From assembly GCA_902781315.1 (NCBI GenBank), contig CACZIT010000039.1, positions 1-55,247 on the forward strand: 55,247 nt of DNA. Direction: 5' to 3'. The DNA comes from an uncultured Prevotellaceae bacterium (GTDB lineage Bacteria; Bacteroidota; Bacteroidia; Bacteroidales; Bacteroidaceae). Below, piece after piece: positions 16,793 to 25,777 of this stretch (the stretch's first letter is position 1; each line of letters starts with the position of its first letter). The notes beneath the pieces are model-generated. The model was given only the letters and a program-made list of their open reading frames with translations, made no database searches and had not been told where the DNA came from. The translations under genes were made by a program, and so were the position numbers.

Positions 16793-18648
16793 TACATATA
16801 CAGTTTCTGATTCTCGAAGTCCACCTCGCTGTCGAGCAACTCCAGGAAGTCGTCGAGCACGCCTTCCTCGACGTCGCCCAGCGTGAATTCCTTCTCGGCA
16901 TCCTTGCGTATCTCGGCAATCCAGGCACGGCGGGCAGTGATGTAGTCCTGACGCACGTGCTCGGCATCGGCCTCGGTGATCTCGGTCAGTCCGTAGTACT
17001 GGCAGATCATGTCGTAGGTCCATGTCCAGCGGTATTCCGAGTAGTTGCGGTCAATCTCGTTGAAACGTTCGATGACGTCCTCGATGGTCTCCAGCGTGCC
17101 GTCCTCTATGTCGTTGATGAGGCGCTTCTCTTCCGACTCTGGCAGCAGCAGTCCCGACAGGTCGTTCCAGTTGCCAAGTCCAACGTTGGTGATGGGCTTC
17201 TCCAGCGCATGGCGCTTCAGCACGGCACCCATGTAGATGCGCAGCGCAATGTCGTAGTACTTGATGCCCTTGCGCAGCGACGAGGCGTTGATGACGTACT
17301 CGTGGTAGTTGTAGGTCGACACGTTGTCGCCCGAGGCTGAGCGCAGCCGCTCAAGGATTTTCTTGCCTCGCAGGATTTCGCCGACGGAGTAGGGCGACAG
17401 CCAGTCGAAGTTGACGATGCTCTTCCGTCCGTCGTGGGGTCGCTTGTCGCGCTTCGGCCATTTGCGGATGTCGCGGTAGAGTCCCACCGTGGTGAGGTTG
17501 CGGCCGGGCGAGAGGTACATCGTGTCGCCGTAGGCAATCAGGTAGGAGAACGGCAGGTCGCGTGTGTCGGGGTGGTACATCAGTTTGCCGAAGCACACCG
17601 AGAACGTGCCTATCGTGGCCGGCATGAGCAGGTAGGCGCCCGAGGCGGTCTTCGTGCCGCGCTCCAGCGTACCGTAGTGCATGGGCCCCATCTTGTAGGC
17701 ATGGTTCGAGAAGTTGGTGGCCGAGCCGGCGTTGTAGAACGAGAACATGCCGCCTATCAATAGGCTCGACTTATGATGCGAGGCCGAGAACGGGCCGCAG
17801 AAGGCGGCGCAGGCCTCGCCGTTCGACATATACGAGTTGGCGAAGAACACGCTGGCCGACGCCGTGAAGCCGTTGCTCACGTGGCAGGCCTCGCCCACGA
17901 AGCAGTCCTCCATCTTAACGGAGTTGATGATGGAGCAGCCGTCAGAGATAATGGAGTTCTCGCAGATGACACCCGTGCCGATGAACACCGTGTTCGTGGG
18001 CGACGAACTGATGGTGCAGTCGCTCAGTCGGGCGGCTCCGCTAATCTCGCAGCAGTCGTAGATCACGGTGTTCGTAATCTCCTTCGTGTTCACAATCTTC
18101 ACGTTGCTGCCAATCGTGCCGCGATCAGGCACCGTTCGCTGTATCTGTTCGTTAATCATGCGGCGAATAGCATCCTTCAGCGGCTTGTTCTGGAAGTGCT
18201 TCACCATGAACGCAGCGAACTGGCTGTTCAGGTCGCGGAACAGTATCAGGTTGCCGTCGCCCACCTCGTTGAGCACCGAGATGAGGTGGCCTTCGCCGTA
18301 GGTGGCTCCCTCGGTGGTCTCCATCGTGCAGACGTTTGAGATATAGGTGTCGTCGCCGATGGTATAGTTGTTGATGTAGTTGCCGATGTTCTCGATGAGG
18401 CAGTTGTCGCCCACGGTGACGTTGCGCAGCGTGGCATTGTTGATGCCCGAATGCTTCACGAAACCTTTCGACACCTCCACGTTCTTTTCAAAGTTACCCA
18501 GGCGTATGTCGCCATAGAACATCACGCGGTGGAAGTAGTTCGGCTTGAAAAATTCAGCCACCTCCACGCGTGTCCAGTCCTCTGCCCAACAACTGTTGGC
18601 CTCGAGGATATCGATTTCTTGCTCTGTCAGTTGTCTGTATTGGTTCAT
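16792..18648 (-). CDS. DUF4954 family protein (left-handed beta-helix)
   Basis: The 618-residue protein begins LTEQEIDILEANSCWAEDW and contains stacked hexapeptide-like repeats (SGINNATLRNVTVGDNCLIE, TIGDDTYISNVCTME, ISDGCSIINSVKME). These predict a left-handed parallel beta-helix as in sugar nucleotidyl- or acyltransferases. A C-terminal helical part follows. DUF4954 is a conserved Bacteroidota family without a firm function; a role on nucleotide sugars is a guess from fold. Its start overlaps the hflX stop by 4 nt (ATGA), so it is translated with hflX. Confidence 0.85.
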   Translation of the reverse strand: MNQYRQLTEQEIDILEANSCWAEDWTRVEVAEFFKPNYFHRVMFYGDIRLGNFEKNVEVSKGFVKHSGINNATLRNVTVGDNCLIENIGNYINNYTIGDDTYISNVCTMETTEGATYGEGHLISVLNEVGDGNLILFRDLNSQFAAFMVKHFQNKPLKDAIRRMINEQIQRTVPDRGTIGSNVKIVNTKEITNTVIYDCCEISGAARLSDCTISSSPTNTVFIGTGVICENSIISDGCSIINSVKMEDCFVGEACHVSNGFTASASVFFANSYMSNGEACAAFCGPFSASHHKSSLLIGGMFSFYNAGSATNFSNHAYKMGPMHYGTLERGTKTASGAYLLMPATIGTFSVCFGKLMYHPDTRDLPFSYLIAYGDTMYLSPGRNLTTVGLYRDIRKWPKRDKRPHDGRKSIVNFDWLSPYSVGEILRGKKILERLRSASGDNVSTYNYHEYVINASSLRKGIKYYDIALRIYMGAVLKRHALEKPITNVGLGNWNDLSGLLLPESEEKRLINDIEDGTLETIEDVIERFNEIDRNYSEYRWTWTYDMICQYYGLTEITEADAEHVRQDYITARRAWIAEIRKDAEKEFTLGDVEEGVLDDFLELLDSEVDFENQKLYM

Positions 18649-19937
18649 ATATCTTCTACGTTATAAAGAAAATCGTTGTATGGATACTTCTGCACGTGCA
18701 GTTCGCGCACCTTCTTGTAGACCACCTCGCGGAACTCGTCGATGTTCTGCTTTTCGAGGGCCGAGATGAACAGGCAGTTCTCGTTCAGGCGAGCCATCCA
18801 CGTGCGCTTCAGTTCGTCGAGCGAGATGTTCTCCTTCGTGGGGGGCGTCAGGTCGTCGGCTTCCTTCTCGGTCCACTTGTAGTTGTCGATTTTGTTGAAC
18901 ACAATCATCGACGGCTTGTCGGCGCAGCCCAGGTCGGCGAGTGTCTTCTCTACCACCTTGATTTGTTCCTCAAAGTCGGGATGCGAAATGTCGACGATGT
19001 GCAGCAGCAGGTCGGCCTCGCGCGTCTCGTCGAGGGTCGACTTGAACGAGTCCACCAGGTCGGTGGGCAGCTTGCGGATGAAGCCCACCGTGTCGGCCAA
19101 CAGGAAGGGCAGGTTCTCGATGACCACCTTTCGAACGGTCGTGTCGAGCGTGGCAAAGAGTTTGTTCTCGGCAAACACGTCGCTCTTCGACAGCAAGTTC
19201 ATGATGGTCGACTTACCCACGTTCGTATAGCCCACCAGCGCCACGCGAATCAGTCGGCCGCGGTTCTTGCGCTGGGTGGTCTTCTGCTTGTCGATCTCCA
19301 CCAGCCGCTCCTTCAGCAGCGTGATGCGCTGGCGGATGATGCGCTGGTCCATCTCGAGCTGCGTTTCACCCGGGCCGCGCAGTCCCACGCTTCCCTTGCC
19401 GCCTCCCGAGCCCGAGCCGCCGCCCTGACGTTCCAGGTGGGTCCAGAGTCGCTGCAGGCGCGGCAGCATGTAGCGATACTGCGCCAGCTCCACCTGCGTC
19501 TTGGCATTGGCGGTCTGGGCGCGCATGGCGAAGATGTCGAGGATGAGGCTGGTGCGGTCCAGAATCTTCACCTTCAGCTCCTGCTCGATGTTGCGTATCT
19601 GCTTCGCCGAGAGCTCGTCGTCGAAAATCACCATGCCGATGGGCTCCGTCTCGGGTGTCAGCTCGATGCCCTCGTCGAGGAGGGCGTCGGCCTCGTCCTC
19701 GCGACGACGGATGAAGTCGCGAATCTCTTCCAGCTTACCCTTGCCCACGTAGGTCACCTGACTGGGCCCGTTCACGCGCTGCGTGAAACGCTTGACGACC
19801 ACCGCTCCGGCCGTGTCGGCCAGAAACTCCAGCTCGTCCAGATATTCCTTGGTCTTTGCTTCGTCTTGGTTTTGTGTGATGAGGCCTACCAGCACCGCTG
19901 TTTCGGCCTTGGCCTCGGATATGACAAATTCTTTCAT
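18645..19937 (-). CDS. hflX: HflX family GTPase
   Basis: An N-terminal HflX domain (GKGKLEEIRDFI, VIFDDELSAKQIRNIEQ, DRTSLILDIFAMRA) precedes a Gly-rich linker and a TRAFAC GTPase domain with G1 GYTNVGKST, G3 DTVGF and G4 NKID. HflX binds the 50S subunit and splits or rescues stalled ribosomes. The ATG at 19937 (MKEFVISEAKAETAVLVGL) is favoured over an upstream in-frame start because the -7 box at 19958-19965 leaves only about 17 nt of leader. It is the first gene of the hflX-DUF4954 pair, and possibly of the whole leftward run to fumarase. Confidence 0.95.
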   Translation of the reverse strand: MKEFVISEAKAETAVLVGLITQNQDEAKTKEYLDELEFLADTAGAVVVKRFTQRVNGPSQVTYVGKGKLEEIRDFIRRREDEADALLDEGIELTPETEPIGMVIFDDELSAKQIRNIEQELKVKILDRTSLILDIFAMRAQTANAKTQVELAQYRYMLPRLQRLWTHLERQGGGSGSGGGKGSVGLRGPGETQLEMDQRIIRQRITLLKERLVEIDKQKTTQRKNRGRLIRVALVGYTNVGKSTIMNLLSKSDVFAENKLFATLDTTVRKVVIENLPFLLADTVGFIRKLPTDLVDSFKSTLDETREADLLLHIVDISHPDFEEQIKVVEKTLADLGCADKPSMIVFNKIDNYKWTEKEADDLTPPTKENISLDELKRTWMARLNENCLFISALEKQNIDEFREVVYKKVRELHVQKYPYNDFLYNVEDI

Positions 19938-19957
19938 TCTTTTATTATATTTAGGTG

Positions 19958-19965
19958 CAAAGGTA
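19958..19965 (-). promoter_or_regulatory. hflX promoter -7 box
   Basis: TACCTTTG on the minus strand, with transcription expected about 4 nt further; this fixes the hflX start at 19937. Confidence 0.7.
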
Positions 19966-20054
19966 GTGAATATTCGCTGAAATGCAAAACAAAAGTCGAA
20001 GTTTTTGCAGCCGTCGACCATCGAAAGCAAGGCCCTCTTTCCGCAAAACGGACC

Positions 20055-20142
20055 GTTTAGCAGCAGAAAACAACTTGTTTTGCAGTAGAAATTGACTTGT
20101 TTTGCTGCAGAAATTAACTTGTTTCCTACTTCATATTAACTC
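20055..20142. repeat. 22-bp tandem repeat upstream of nagB
   Basis: Four 22-bp units start at 20055, 20077, 20099 and 20121, and a partial fifth follows. The shared frame is GTTTtGCaGcAGAAAttaACTT, with the first three units closest. They end about 35 bp upstream of the nagB -33 box. A 22-bp period is near two helical turns, so the units would lie on about the same face of the DNA; they may be binding sites for a regulator. Confidence 0.75.
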
Positions 20143-20178
20143 ATTTTGCCGTCCTCAAAAAGAAAAAATGCAAATTCG

Positions 20179-20210
20179 TTTGGCTGTTTTCCGCAAAAAT
20201 CGTAACTTTG
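20179..20210 (+). promoter_or_regulatory. nagB promoter (-33 TTTG, -7 TAACTTTG)
   Basis: TTTG at 20179-20182, a 20-bp spacer and TAACTTTG at 20203-20210 form a near-consensus Bacteroidota promoter. The leader to nagB is about 45 nt. Confidence 0.8.
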
Positions 20211-20259
20211 CATTTTAGATTTAGGATAAAAGTATTTTCATAACATAAAAATTACAATT

Positions 20260-21051
20260 ATGAGAGTAATCATCGAACCGGATTATGAGCAGCTGTCACG
20301 CTGGGCTGCCGAGTATGTCATCAAGCGCATCAACGAGTTTAATCCCACCCCGGAGCACAAGTTTGTGCTGGGCTTGCCGACAGGCTCTTCACCCGTGGGC
20401 ATGTATCGCAACCTTGTGAAGGCTTGCAAGGAAGGTCGCGTGTCGTTCAAGAACGTGCTGACGTTCAACATGGACGAATATGTAGGACTGCCCGAGGAGC
20501 ATCCCGAGAGCTACCACTCGTTCATGGCCACTAACCTCTTCAACCACATCGACTGTCCGAAGGAGAATATCCATATTCTGAATGGTAATGCTGAGGACCT
20601 CGATGCTGAGTGCAAGCACTACGAAGAGATGATTGCCGAGGCAGGTGGCATCGACCTGTTCATCGGCGGCATTGGTCCCGACGGCCACATCGCCTTCAAC
20701 GAGCCGTTCTCGTCGCTGGCCAGCCGCACGCGCCAGAAGACGCTCACCACCGATACCATCATCGCCAACTCGCGCTTCTTCGATAACGACGTGAACAAGG
20801 TGCCCAAGACGGCGCTGACCGTGGGTGTGGCTACTGTGATGGATGCCCGCGAGGTGATGATTCTCGTCAACGGCCACGCCAAGACGCGCGCCCTGCAGGC
20901 TGCCGTCGAGGGTCCCGTCTGTCAGGCTTGGACCATCAGTGCTCTCCAGACTCACCGCCACGGCATCATCGTCTGCGACGAGGCTGCCACCGACGAACTG
21001 AAGGTTGCCACCTACAAGTACTTCAAGGACATCGAGAAGGAGAATTTGTAA
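20260..21051 (+). CDS. nagB: glucosamine-6-phosphate deaminase
   Basis: The 263-residue protein matches NagB closely. [12 protein letters not shown] binds phosphate, NMDEYVGL carries Asp72, and [14 protein letters not shown] carries Asp141, His143 and Glu148, all at the same numbers as the E. coli enzyme. It converts glucosamine-6-phosphate to fructose-6-phosphate and ammonia in the cytosol. It has its own strong promoter preceded by a 22-bp repeat array. A NagB-like/PIG-L fusion gene follows on the same strand after a stable inverted repeat, so the two are linked in amino-sugar use. Confidence 0.97.
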   Translation: MRVIIEPDYEQLSRWAAEYVIKRINEFNPTPEHKFVLGLPTGSSPVGMYRNLVKACKEGRVSFKNVLTFNMDEYVGLPEEHPESYHSFMATNLFNHIDCPKENIHILNGNAEDLDAECKHYEEMIAEAGGIDLFIGGIGPDGHIAFNEPFSSLASRTRQKTLTTDTIIANSRFFDNDVNKVPKTALTVGVATVMDAREVMILVNGHAKTRALQAAVEGPVCQAWTISALQTHRHGIIVCDEAATDELKVATYKYFKDIEKENL

Positions 21052-21085
21052 GGAAACCATGAATGATTGAACCATTTCATCCACG

Positions 21086-21156
21086 TGTAGGGACGGGGTT
21101 CCCCGTCTGCATTCAAGATTTCTATCTGCGGACGGGCAATGAAGCCCGTCCCTACA
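21086..21156. repeat. inverted repeat between nagB and the NagB-like fusion
   Basis: TGTAGGGACGGG (21086-21097) pairs with CCCGTCCCTACA (21145-21156), and inner GGGG/CCCC and GACGGGC segments add further pairing. It could act as a transcript-stabilising or attenuating hairpin. The same GTAGGGACG core appears at 91-99. Confidence 0.75.
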
Positions 21157-21199
21157 AGGGATATAAAAAGGAACTCCTTTAATAACATCACACTTAACC

Positions 21200-23191
21200 A
21201 TGCGACTAAACCTAAGTTCACAAATCGTACTTAACAAAGTACCTGAAGCATTCTATCGTCCGCTGACGGCCGTTGACCGCAGCGAAATCACACGAATGGA
21301 GAAACTGCCCACCGACATCTATCCGAAGATGGAGGAGGCTGCCGAAGCCATTGCCTATGCCGTGGTGGAGGAAATCAAACAGAAACAACGCGAAGGCAAG
21401 TACTGCGTGCTCGGACTCGGCACCGGCACCTCGCTCACACCCGTCTACGACGAGCTCATCCGCTATCACAAGAAGCAGGGCGTGAGCTTCCAGAACGTCA
21501 TCGTGTTCAACGCCTACGAATATTATCCTATCACGTCCGACACGCAGCTGACAGCCCTGCAGCTGCTCCACGAGCGCTTCCTCGACCATGTCGACATCGA
21601 CCGCCAGAACATCTTCTCGCTCGACGGCTCGGTGGCACAGGAGCGCGTGCAGCAGCACTGCCGACTCTACGAGCAGCGCATCAAGACCTTCGGCGGCATC
21701 GACGTGATGCTGCTGGGCATCGGCCGCATGGGCAACATTGCCACCAACGAGCCGGGATCGTCGCTCAACTCGCAGTCGCGCATCATCCTTATTGACGCCA
21801 CGTCGCGCGAGGAAATGGCTCGCAGCATGAACAGCAGCGAAATGGTGCCGCCCTGCTCGGTGACGATGGGCGTGGCTACCATCCTGGCCGCACGCCGCAT
21901 CTACCTCACGGCATGGGGCGAGGGTAAGGCAGAGATTATCCAGAAGACCGTGGAAGGTCCCATCACCGACCAGATTCCCGCCACGTTCCTGCAGACGCAC
22001 AACGACGTGCATGTGGTCGTCGACCTCGCTGCCGCCGGCAAGCTCACACGCATTGTGCACCCCTGGCTGGTGACGTCGCTGGAGTGGAACGACAAGCTCG
22101 TGCGCTCGGCGCTGGTGTGGCTTTGCCAGAAGACCGGCAAGCCCATTCTGAAGCTCACCAACAAGGACTACAACGAGAATGGTCTGTCGGAACTCTTGGC
22201 GCTGTATGGCTCGGCTTACAATGCCAACATCAAGATTTTCAACGACTTGCAGCATACCATCACGGGCTGGCCGGGCGGCAAACCCAATGCCGACGACACC
22301 TATCGGCCGGAGCGTGCCAAGCCGTTCCCGAAGCGTGTCATCGTGTTCTCGCCGCACCCCGACGACGACGTCATCTCGATGGGAGGCACCATCCAGCGCC
22401 TTGTGGCTCAGGGACATGAGGTGCACGTGGCCTACGAGACCTCAGGCAACATCGCCGTGGGCGATGAGGAGGTGACCCGCTTCATGCACTTCATCAATGG
22501 CTTCAACCAGATTTTCGGTGAGGGCAAGGACGAGGTCATCAACAGCAAGTACAAGGAAATCAAGGAGTTCCTGAAGAACAAGAAGGAGGGCGACCTCGAC
22601 ACGCGCGACATCCTTACCATCAAGGGACTCATCCGTCGTGGCGAAGCTCGCACCGCCAGCACCTACAACCAGATTCCGCTCAATCGCGTGCATTTCCTCG
22701 ACCTGCCGTTCTATGAGAGCGGAAAGATTGAGAAGCTGCCCATGTCGGAGAAGGATGTGGCCATCGTGCAGAAGCTCATCAGCGACGTGAAGCCTCACCA
22801 GATCTACGTGGCCGGCGACCTGGCCGACCCGCACGGCACCCACCGCAAGTGCACCGATGCCGTCCTGGCTGCCATCGACGAGGAGAAGAACGCCGGCGCC
22901 GAGTGGCTGAAGGAGTGCCGCATCTGGATGTATCGCGGTGCCTGGGCAGAGTGGGAAATCGAGAACATCGAGATGTGTGTGCCCATGTCGCCCGAAGAGC
23001 TACGCGCCAAGCGTAACTCCATCTTGAAGCATCAGTCGCAGATGGAGAGCGCCCCGTTCCTCGGCAACGACGAGCGCCTGTTCTGGCAGCGTGCCGAAGA
23101 CCGCAACCGCGGCACGGCCAAGCTCTACGACGACCTCGGCCTGGCCTGCTATGAGGCTATGGAAGCCTTCGTGGAGTACAAGCCGCTGTGA
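21200..23191 (+). CDS. NagB-like (catalytic residues replaced) fused to PIG-L/LmbE deacetylase domain
   Basis: Residues 1-320 are NagB-like: LGLGTGTSLTPVYDELI matches the phosphate loop. The active-site motifs are altered, however. NMDEY becomes NAYEY (104-108), and [10 protein letters not shown] becomes RMGNIATNEP (176-185), so the residues equivalent to Asp72, Asp141 and His143 are lost. Residues about 375-640 form a PIG-L/LmbE domain with the zinc motif HPDDD (about 387-391) and a later PHGTHR segment, typical of GlcNAc deacetylases. Such fusions are commonly named glucosamine-6-phosphate deaminase in Bacteroidota, but the visible residues support only the deacetylase half as active. The substrate may be an N-acetylamino sugar or its phosphate. 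Confidence 0.88.
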   Translation: MRLNLSSQIVLNKVPEAFYRPLTAVDRSEITRMEKLPTDIYPKMEEAAEAIAYAVVEEIKQKQREGKYCVLGLGTGTSLTPVYDELIRYHKKQGVSFQNVIVFNAYEYYPITSDTQLTALQLLHERFLDHVDIDRQNIFSLDGSVAQERVQQHCRLYEQRIKTFGGIDVMLLGIGRMGNIATNEPGSSLNSQSRIILIDATSREEMARSMNSSEMVPPCSVTMGVATILAARRIYLTAWGEGKAEIIQKTVEGPITDQIPATFLQTHNDVHVVVDLAAAGKLTRIVHPWLVTSLEWNDKLVRSALVWLCQKTGKPILKLTNKDYNENGLSELLALYGSAYNANIKIFNDLQHTITGWPGGKPNADDTYRPERAKPFPKRVIVFSPHPDDDVISMGGTIQRLVAQGHEVHVAYETSGNIAVGDEEVTRFMHFINGFNQIFGEGKDEVINSKYKEIKEFLKNKKEGDLDTRDILTIKGLIRRGEARTASTYNQIPLNRVHFLDLPFYESGKIEKLPMSEKDVAIVQKLISDVKPHQIYVAGDLADPHGTHRKCTDAVLAAIDEEKNAGAEWLKECRIWMYRGAWAEWEIENIEMCVPMSPEELRAKRNSILKHQSQMESAPFLGNDERLFWQRAEDRNRGTAKLYDDLGLACYEAMEAFVEYKPL

Positions 23192-23197
23192 TAATCT

Positions 23198-23370
23198 GGC
23201 CCCGGAGGGGCGATAAGAATACAGGCAGGGGTGAAGCGAAGCGGAACCCCTGCTCATTTCGCCCAATAAATAAATAGCCCTGAAGGGGCGACAGATCATT
23301 CTGCCACTCCCTCGGGGTTAGAATTTGTCTCAATACTAATAGGGATTTACCCCTGCCGATAATCTTATTT
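23198..23370. repeat. intergenic palindromic repeats
   Basis: GGCCCCGGAGGGGCGA and AGCCCTGAAGGGGCGACAGA are two copies of one REP-like unit. Between them a GCAGGGGT/ACCCCTGC hairpin surrounds GAAGCGAAGCGG, and a further partial copy (ACCCCTGCCGATAATC) follows. The 220-bp gap has no gene. Confidence 0.65.
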
Positions 23371-23412
23371 ACCTATAAATAAATCCGCGTTCCCCATCCT
23401 AACCTGTCCCAG

Positions 23413-25701
23413 ATGAAACGACTTCTCATTTTTGCACTCCTGTTGCTGCCGCTTTCTCTGCTGGCCAAGGAGAAACTCCGCGTGGCTTGCGTGGGCAACA
23501 GCGTGACCTATGGCTACGGGCTGCGCGACCGCGAGCACACGGCCTATCCCGTGGTGCTGCAGCAACTGCTGGGCTCGCAGTACGACGTGCAGAACTTCGG
23601 CCACTCGGGAGCCACGCTGCTCCGTCATGGCCATCGGCCCTACACGCAGTTGCCGGAATTCCGACAGGCTCTCGACTTCAAGGCCGACCTCGTGGTGATT
23701 CATCTCGGACTCAACGACACCGACCCGCGCAACTGGCCGAACTACGGCGATGAGTTCATCGGCGACTACCGCGCACTCATCGACTCCTTCCGCGTGGCCA
23801 ATCCGAAGGCTCGCATCTGGATTTGCCTGATGACTCCCATCTTCCATCGTCATCCCCGCTTCCAGAGTGGAACGCGCGACTGGCATGAAGCCATCCAACA
23901 GACTATCCGCCGCATCGCCGCCACTGCCGACGTCGGTCTCATCGACCTGCACACGCCACTCTACAGTCACCCCGAACTATTTCCCGACGCCCTGCATCCC
24001 AATGCCGAGGGTGCCGCCATCTTGGCACAAACCGTCTATTCGGCTCTGACGGGCGACTACGGCGGCCTGCAGCCGTCGCCCTTGTATGGCAACAACATGG
24101 TGCTGCAGCGCGGCGACAGCATCGAGCTTCACGGCACAGCCAACGCCGGCGATGTGGTCAGCGTGACCTTCAACGACCAGCAACGCTCAGCTACGACCTC
24201 CGCCGACGGCCGCTGGCGCGTGGCATTCCCCTCCGTCGCCGCCGGTGGACCTTACCGCCTGACGTTCGAGAGCCTCCCCCAACCCCTCCGAAAGGAGGGG
24301 AGCCGTAAATGGAAACGAGTCAAATCCTCAAAGTCCCAGAAGCGCCCTTCTTCAACAAACACGATTTCCTTCGACAGCGTCTACGTCGGCGAAGTCTGGC
24401 TCTGCTCCGGCCAGTCAAACATGGAAATGAAACCCACCCCCAGCCCCTCCCGAGGGGAGGGGAGTTTGAACACTCTTTCTGCTGATAACACTACCTCTGA
24501 AGCTAATCAAGCCCCCCTCCCCTCGGGAGGGGATGGGGGTGGGTATCAGGAGAGGGTGAGGCTTTTGTCTCTCTCCACCCTCTATCCCACCGACAACGTC
24601 GAGTGGTCGGCGGCCGTCTGCGACTCGGTCAACCACCTGCGATTGCTGAGGAAGCCCCAATGGCAAGCGGCCACGCCTGAAACCATCAAGGACTTCTCGG
24701 CCATAGCCTACCACATGGGGCGCATGCTGGCCGACTCGCTGCAGGTGCCCGTCGGCATCATCTGCAATGCCGTTGGCGGAACCACCACCGAGTCGTGGAT
24801 TGACCGCCACACATTGGAGCAGAAACTCCCGAACATCCTCACCGACTGGTACTTCGGCGACTACGGACAGCCGTGGGCACGAGGGCGAGCCTTGAAAAAC
24901 ATCGCGCAGGCGGTGAACGTCGAGAAGGACGGGAAATCGCAGCCCGACCTCAACCGCACACGCCGACAGCGCCATCCCTACGAGCCGTGCTACATGTTCG
25001 AGGCTGGCATACTGCCGCTCGACCATTATAATATAAAAGGTGTGGCGTGGTATCAGGGCGAGTCGAATGCCCACAACATCGAACTCCACGAGCGGCTCTT
25101 CCGACTGCTGCGCGACAGTTGGCGGCAGTATTTCGGACGCCGAACCCTCCCGTTCCACTACGTACAGCTCTCGGGTCTCAACCGTCCGTCGTGGCCTGCT
25201 TTCCGCGATAGTCAGCGCCAGCTGGCTGGCGACTATAGCTCGCAGATGGTGGTGAGCTACGACTGCGGCGACTCGCTCGACGTGCACTACCGCCTGAAAC
25301 GACCCGTCGGCGAACGCCTGGCGCGCACGGCCCTCCTCTGGACCTATCGCCATCGTGAGGTCGGCGAGTCGCCACGCGTGCTCGGGGCCGACATCAAGGA
25401 TGGCTGCGTAAGGGTGGCGTTCTTTGGCATTTACGACGGCAACAAGGGGCTCCACGCCTCTTCCGGCAGTCGCATCGTTGGCTTCGAGGTGGCTGGCCCT
25501 GACGGCATCTTCCACCCGGCAGAAGCACGTGTCGACGGCCTCTTTGTCCTTCTCTCCTGTCCCGAAGTGGCGGAGCCCGCCGAGGTGCGCTACGCCTGGC
25601 AGCCCTTCACGCGTGCCAACCTCGTCAACAGCTTCGGCCTGCCTGCATCGACATTTAAGATAAAGGTGTCAAAGAGCCCCGAACCCTGGATATTTGACTA
25701 A
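23413..25701 (+). CDS. two-domain secreted esterase: SGNH hydrolase plus sialate O-acetylesterase-like
   Basis: A signal peptide (MKRLLIFALLLLPLSLLA) precedes an SGNH/GDSL hydrolase domain (residues about 20-215). Its motifs are VGNSVTYG with Ser30, HLGLND, and DALHPN with the Asp-His pair near 193-196. From residue about 220 a sialate O-acetylesterase-type domain begins (LYGNNMVLQRGDSIELHGTA, then EVWLCSGQSNMEM with Ser near 333 and WYQGESNA). It should remove acetyl groups from glycans in the periplasm. Directly after GQSNMEM lies an in-frame insert of about 38 residues from a palindromic REPIN (24432-24544), and a smaller REP piece sits at about 24278-24300. Activity of the second domain could be affected. 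Confidence 0.85.
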   Translation: MKRLLIFALLLLPLSLLAKEKLRVACVGNSVTYGYGLRDREHTAYPVVLQQLLGSQYDVQNFGHSGATLLRHGHRPYTQLPEFRQALDFKADLVVIHLGLNDTDPRNWPNYGDEFIGDYRALIDSFRVANPKARIWICLMTPIFHRHPRFQSGTRDWHEAIQQTIRRIAATADVGLIDLHTPLYSHPELFPDALHPNAEGAAILAQTVYSALTGDYGGLQPSPLYGNNMVLQRGDSIELHGTANAGDVVSVTFNDQQRSATTSADGRWRVAFPSVAAGGPYRLTFESLPQPLRKEGSRKWKRVKSSKSQKRPSSTNTISFDSVYVGEVWLCSGQSNMEMKPTPSPSRGEGSLNTLSADNTTSEANQAPLPSGGDGGGYQERVRLLSLSTLYPTDNVEWSAAVCDSVNHLRLLRKPQWQAATPETIKDFSAIAYHMGRMLADSLQVPVGIICNAVGGTTTESWIDRHTLEQKLPNILTDWYFGDYGQPWARGRALKNIAQAVNVEKDGKSQPDLNRTRRQRHPYEPCYMFEAGILPLDHYNIKGVAWYQGESNAHNIELHERLFRLLRDSWRQYFGRRTLPFHYVQLSGLNRPSWPAFRDSQRQLAGDYSSQMVVSYDCGDSLDVHYRLKRPVGERLARTALLWTYRHREVGESPRVLGADIKDGCVRVAFFGIYDGNKGLHASSGSRIVGFEVAGPDGIFHPAEARVDGLFVLLSCPEVAEPAEVRYAWQPFTRANLVNSFGLPASTFKIKVSKSPEPWIFD
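24432..24544. repeat. REPIN-like element inside the esterase gene
   Basis: Left arm ACCCACCCCCAGCCCCTCCC and its reverse complement on the right (about 31 bp each) surround a 50-bp spacer containing TGAAGCTAATCAAGC. It is closely related to 26188-26294 in the next gene, differs from it in length by 6 bp, and is read in the same frame. Confidence 0.85.
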
Positions 25702-25732
25702 CCCTTCACCTTTCACCCCTCATAGCATATCA

Positions 25733-25774
25733 TCACCTCTTACCTATTACCTCTTACCTCTTACCTATTACCTA
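25733..25774. repeat. heptamer repeat TTACCT(A/C), six units
   Basis: Six 7-bp units run up to 3 nt before the ATG of the creatininase-family gene. They form its leader and may affect ribosome access; copy-number change is possible. Confidence 0.8.
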
Positions 25775-25777
25775 CTT

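Noticed and set aside
18570-20060. A 496-codon plus-strand open frame opposite hflX
   Set aside because: It has no recognisable domain and mirrors the HflX codons; hflX has all GTPase motifs and a promoter.
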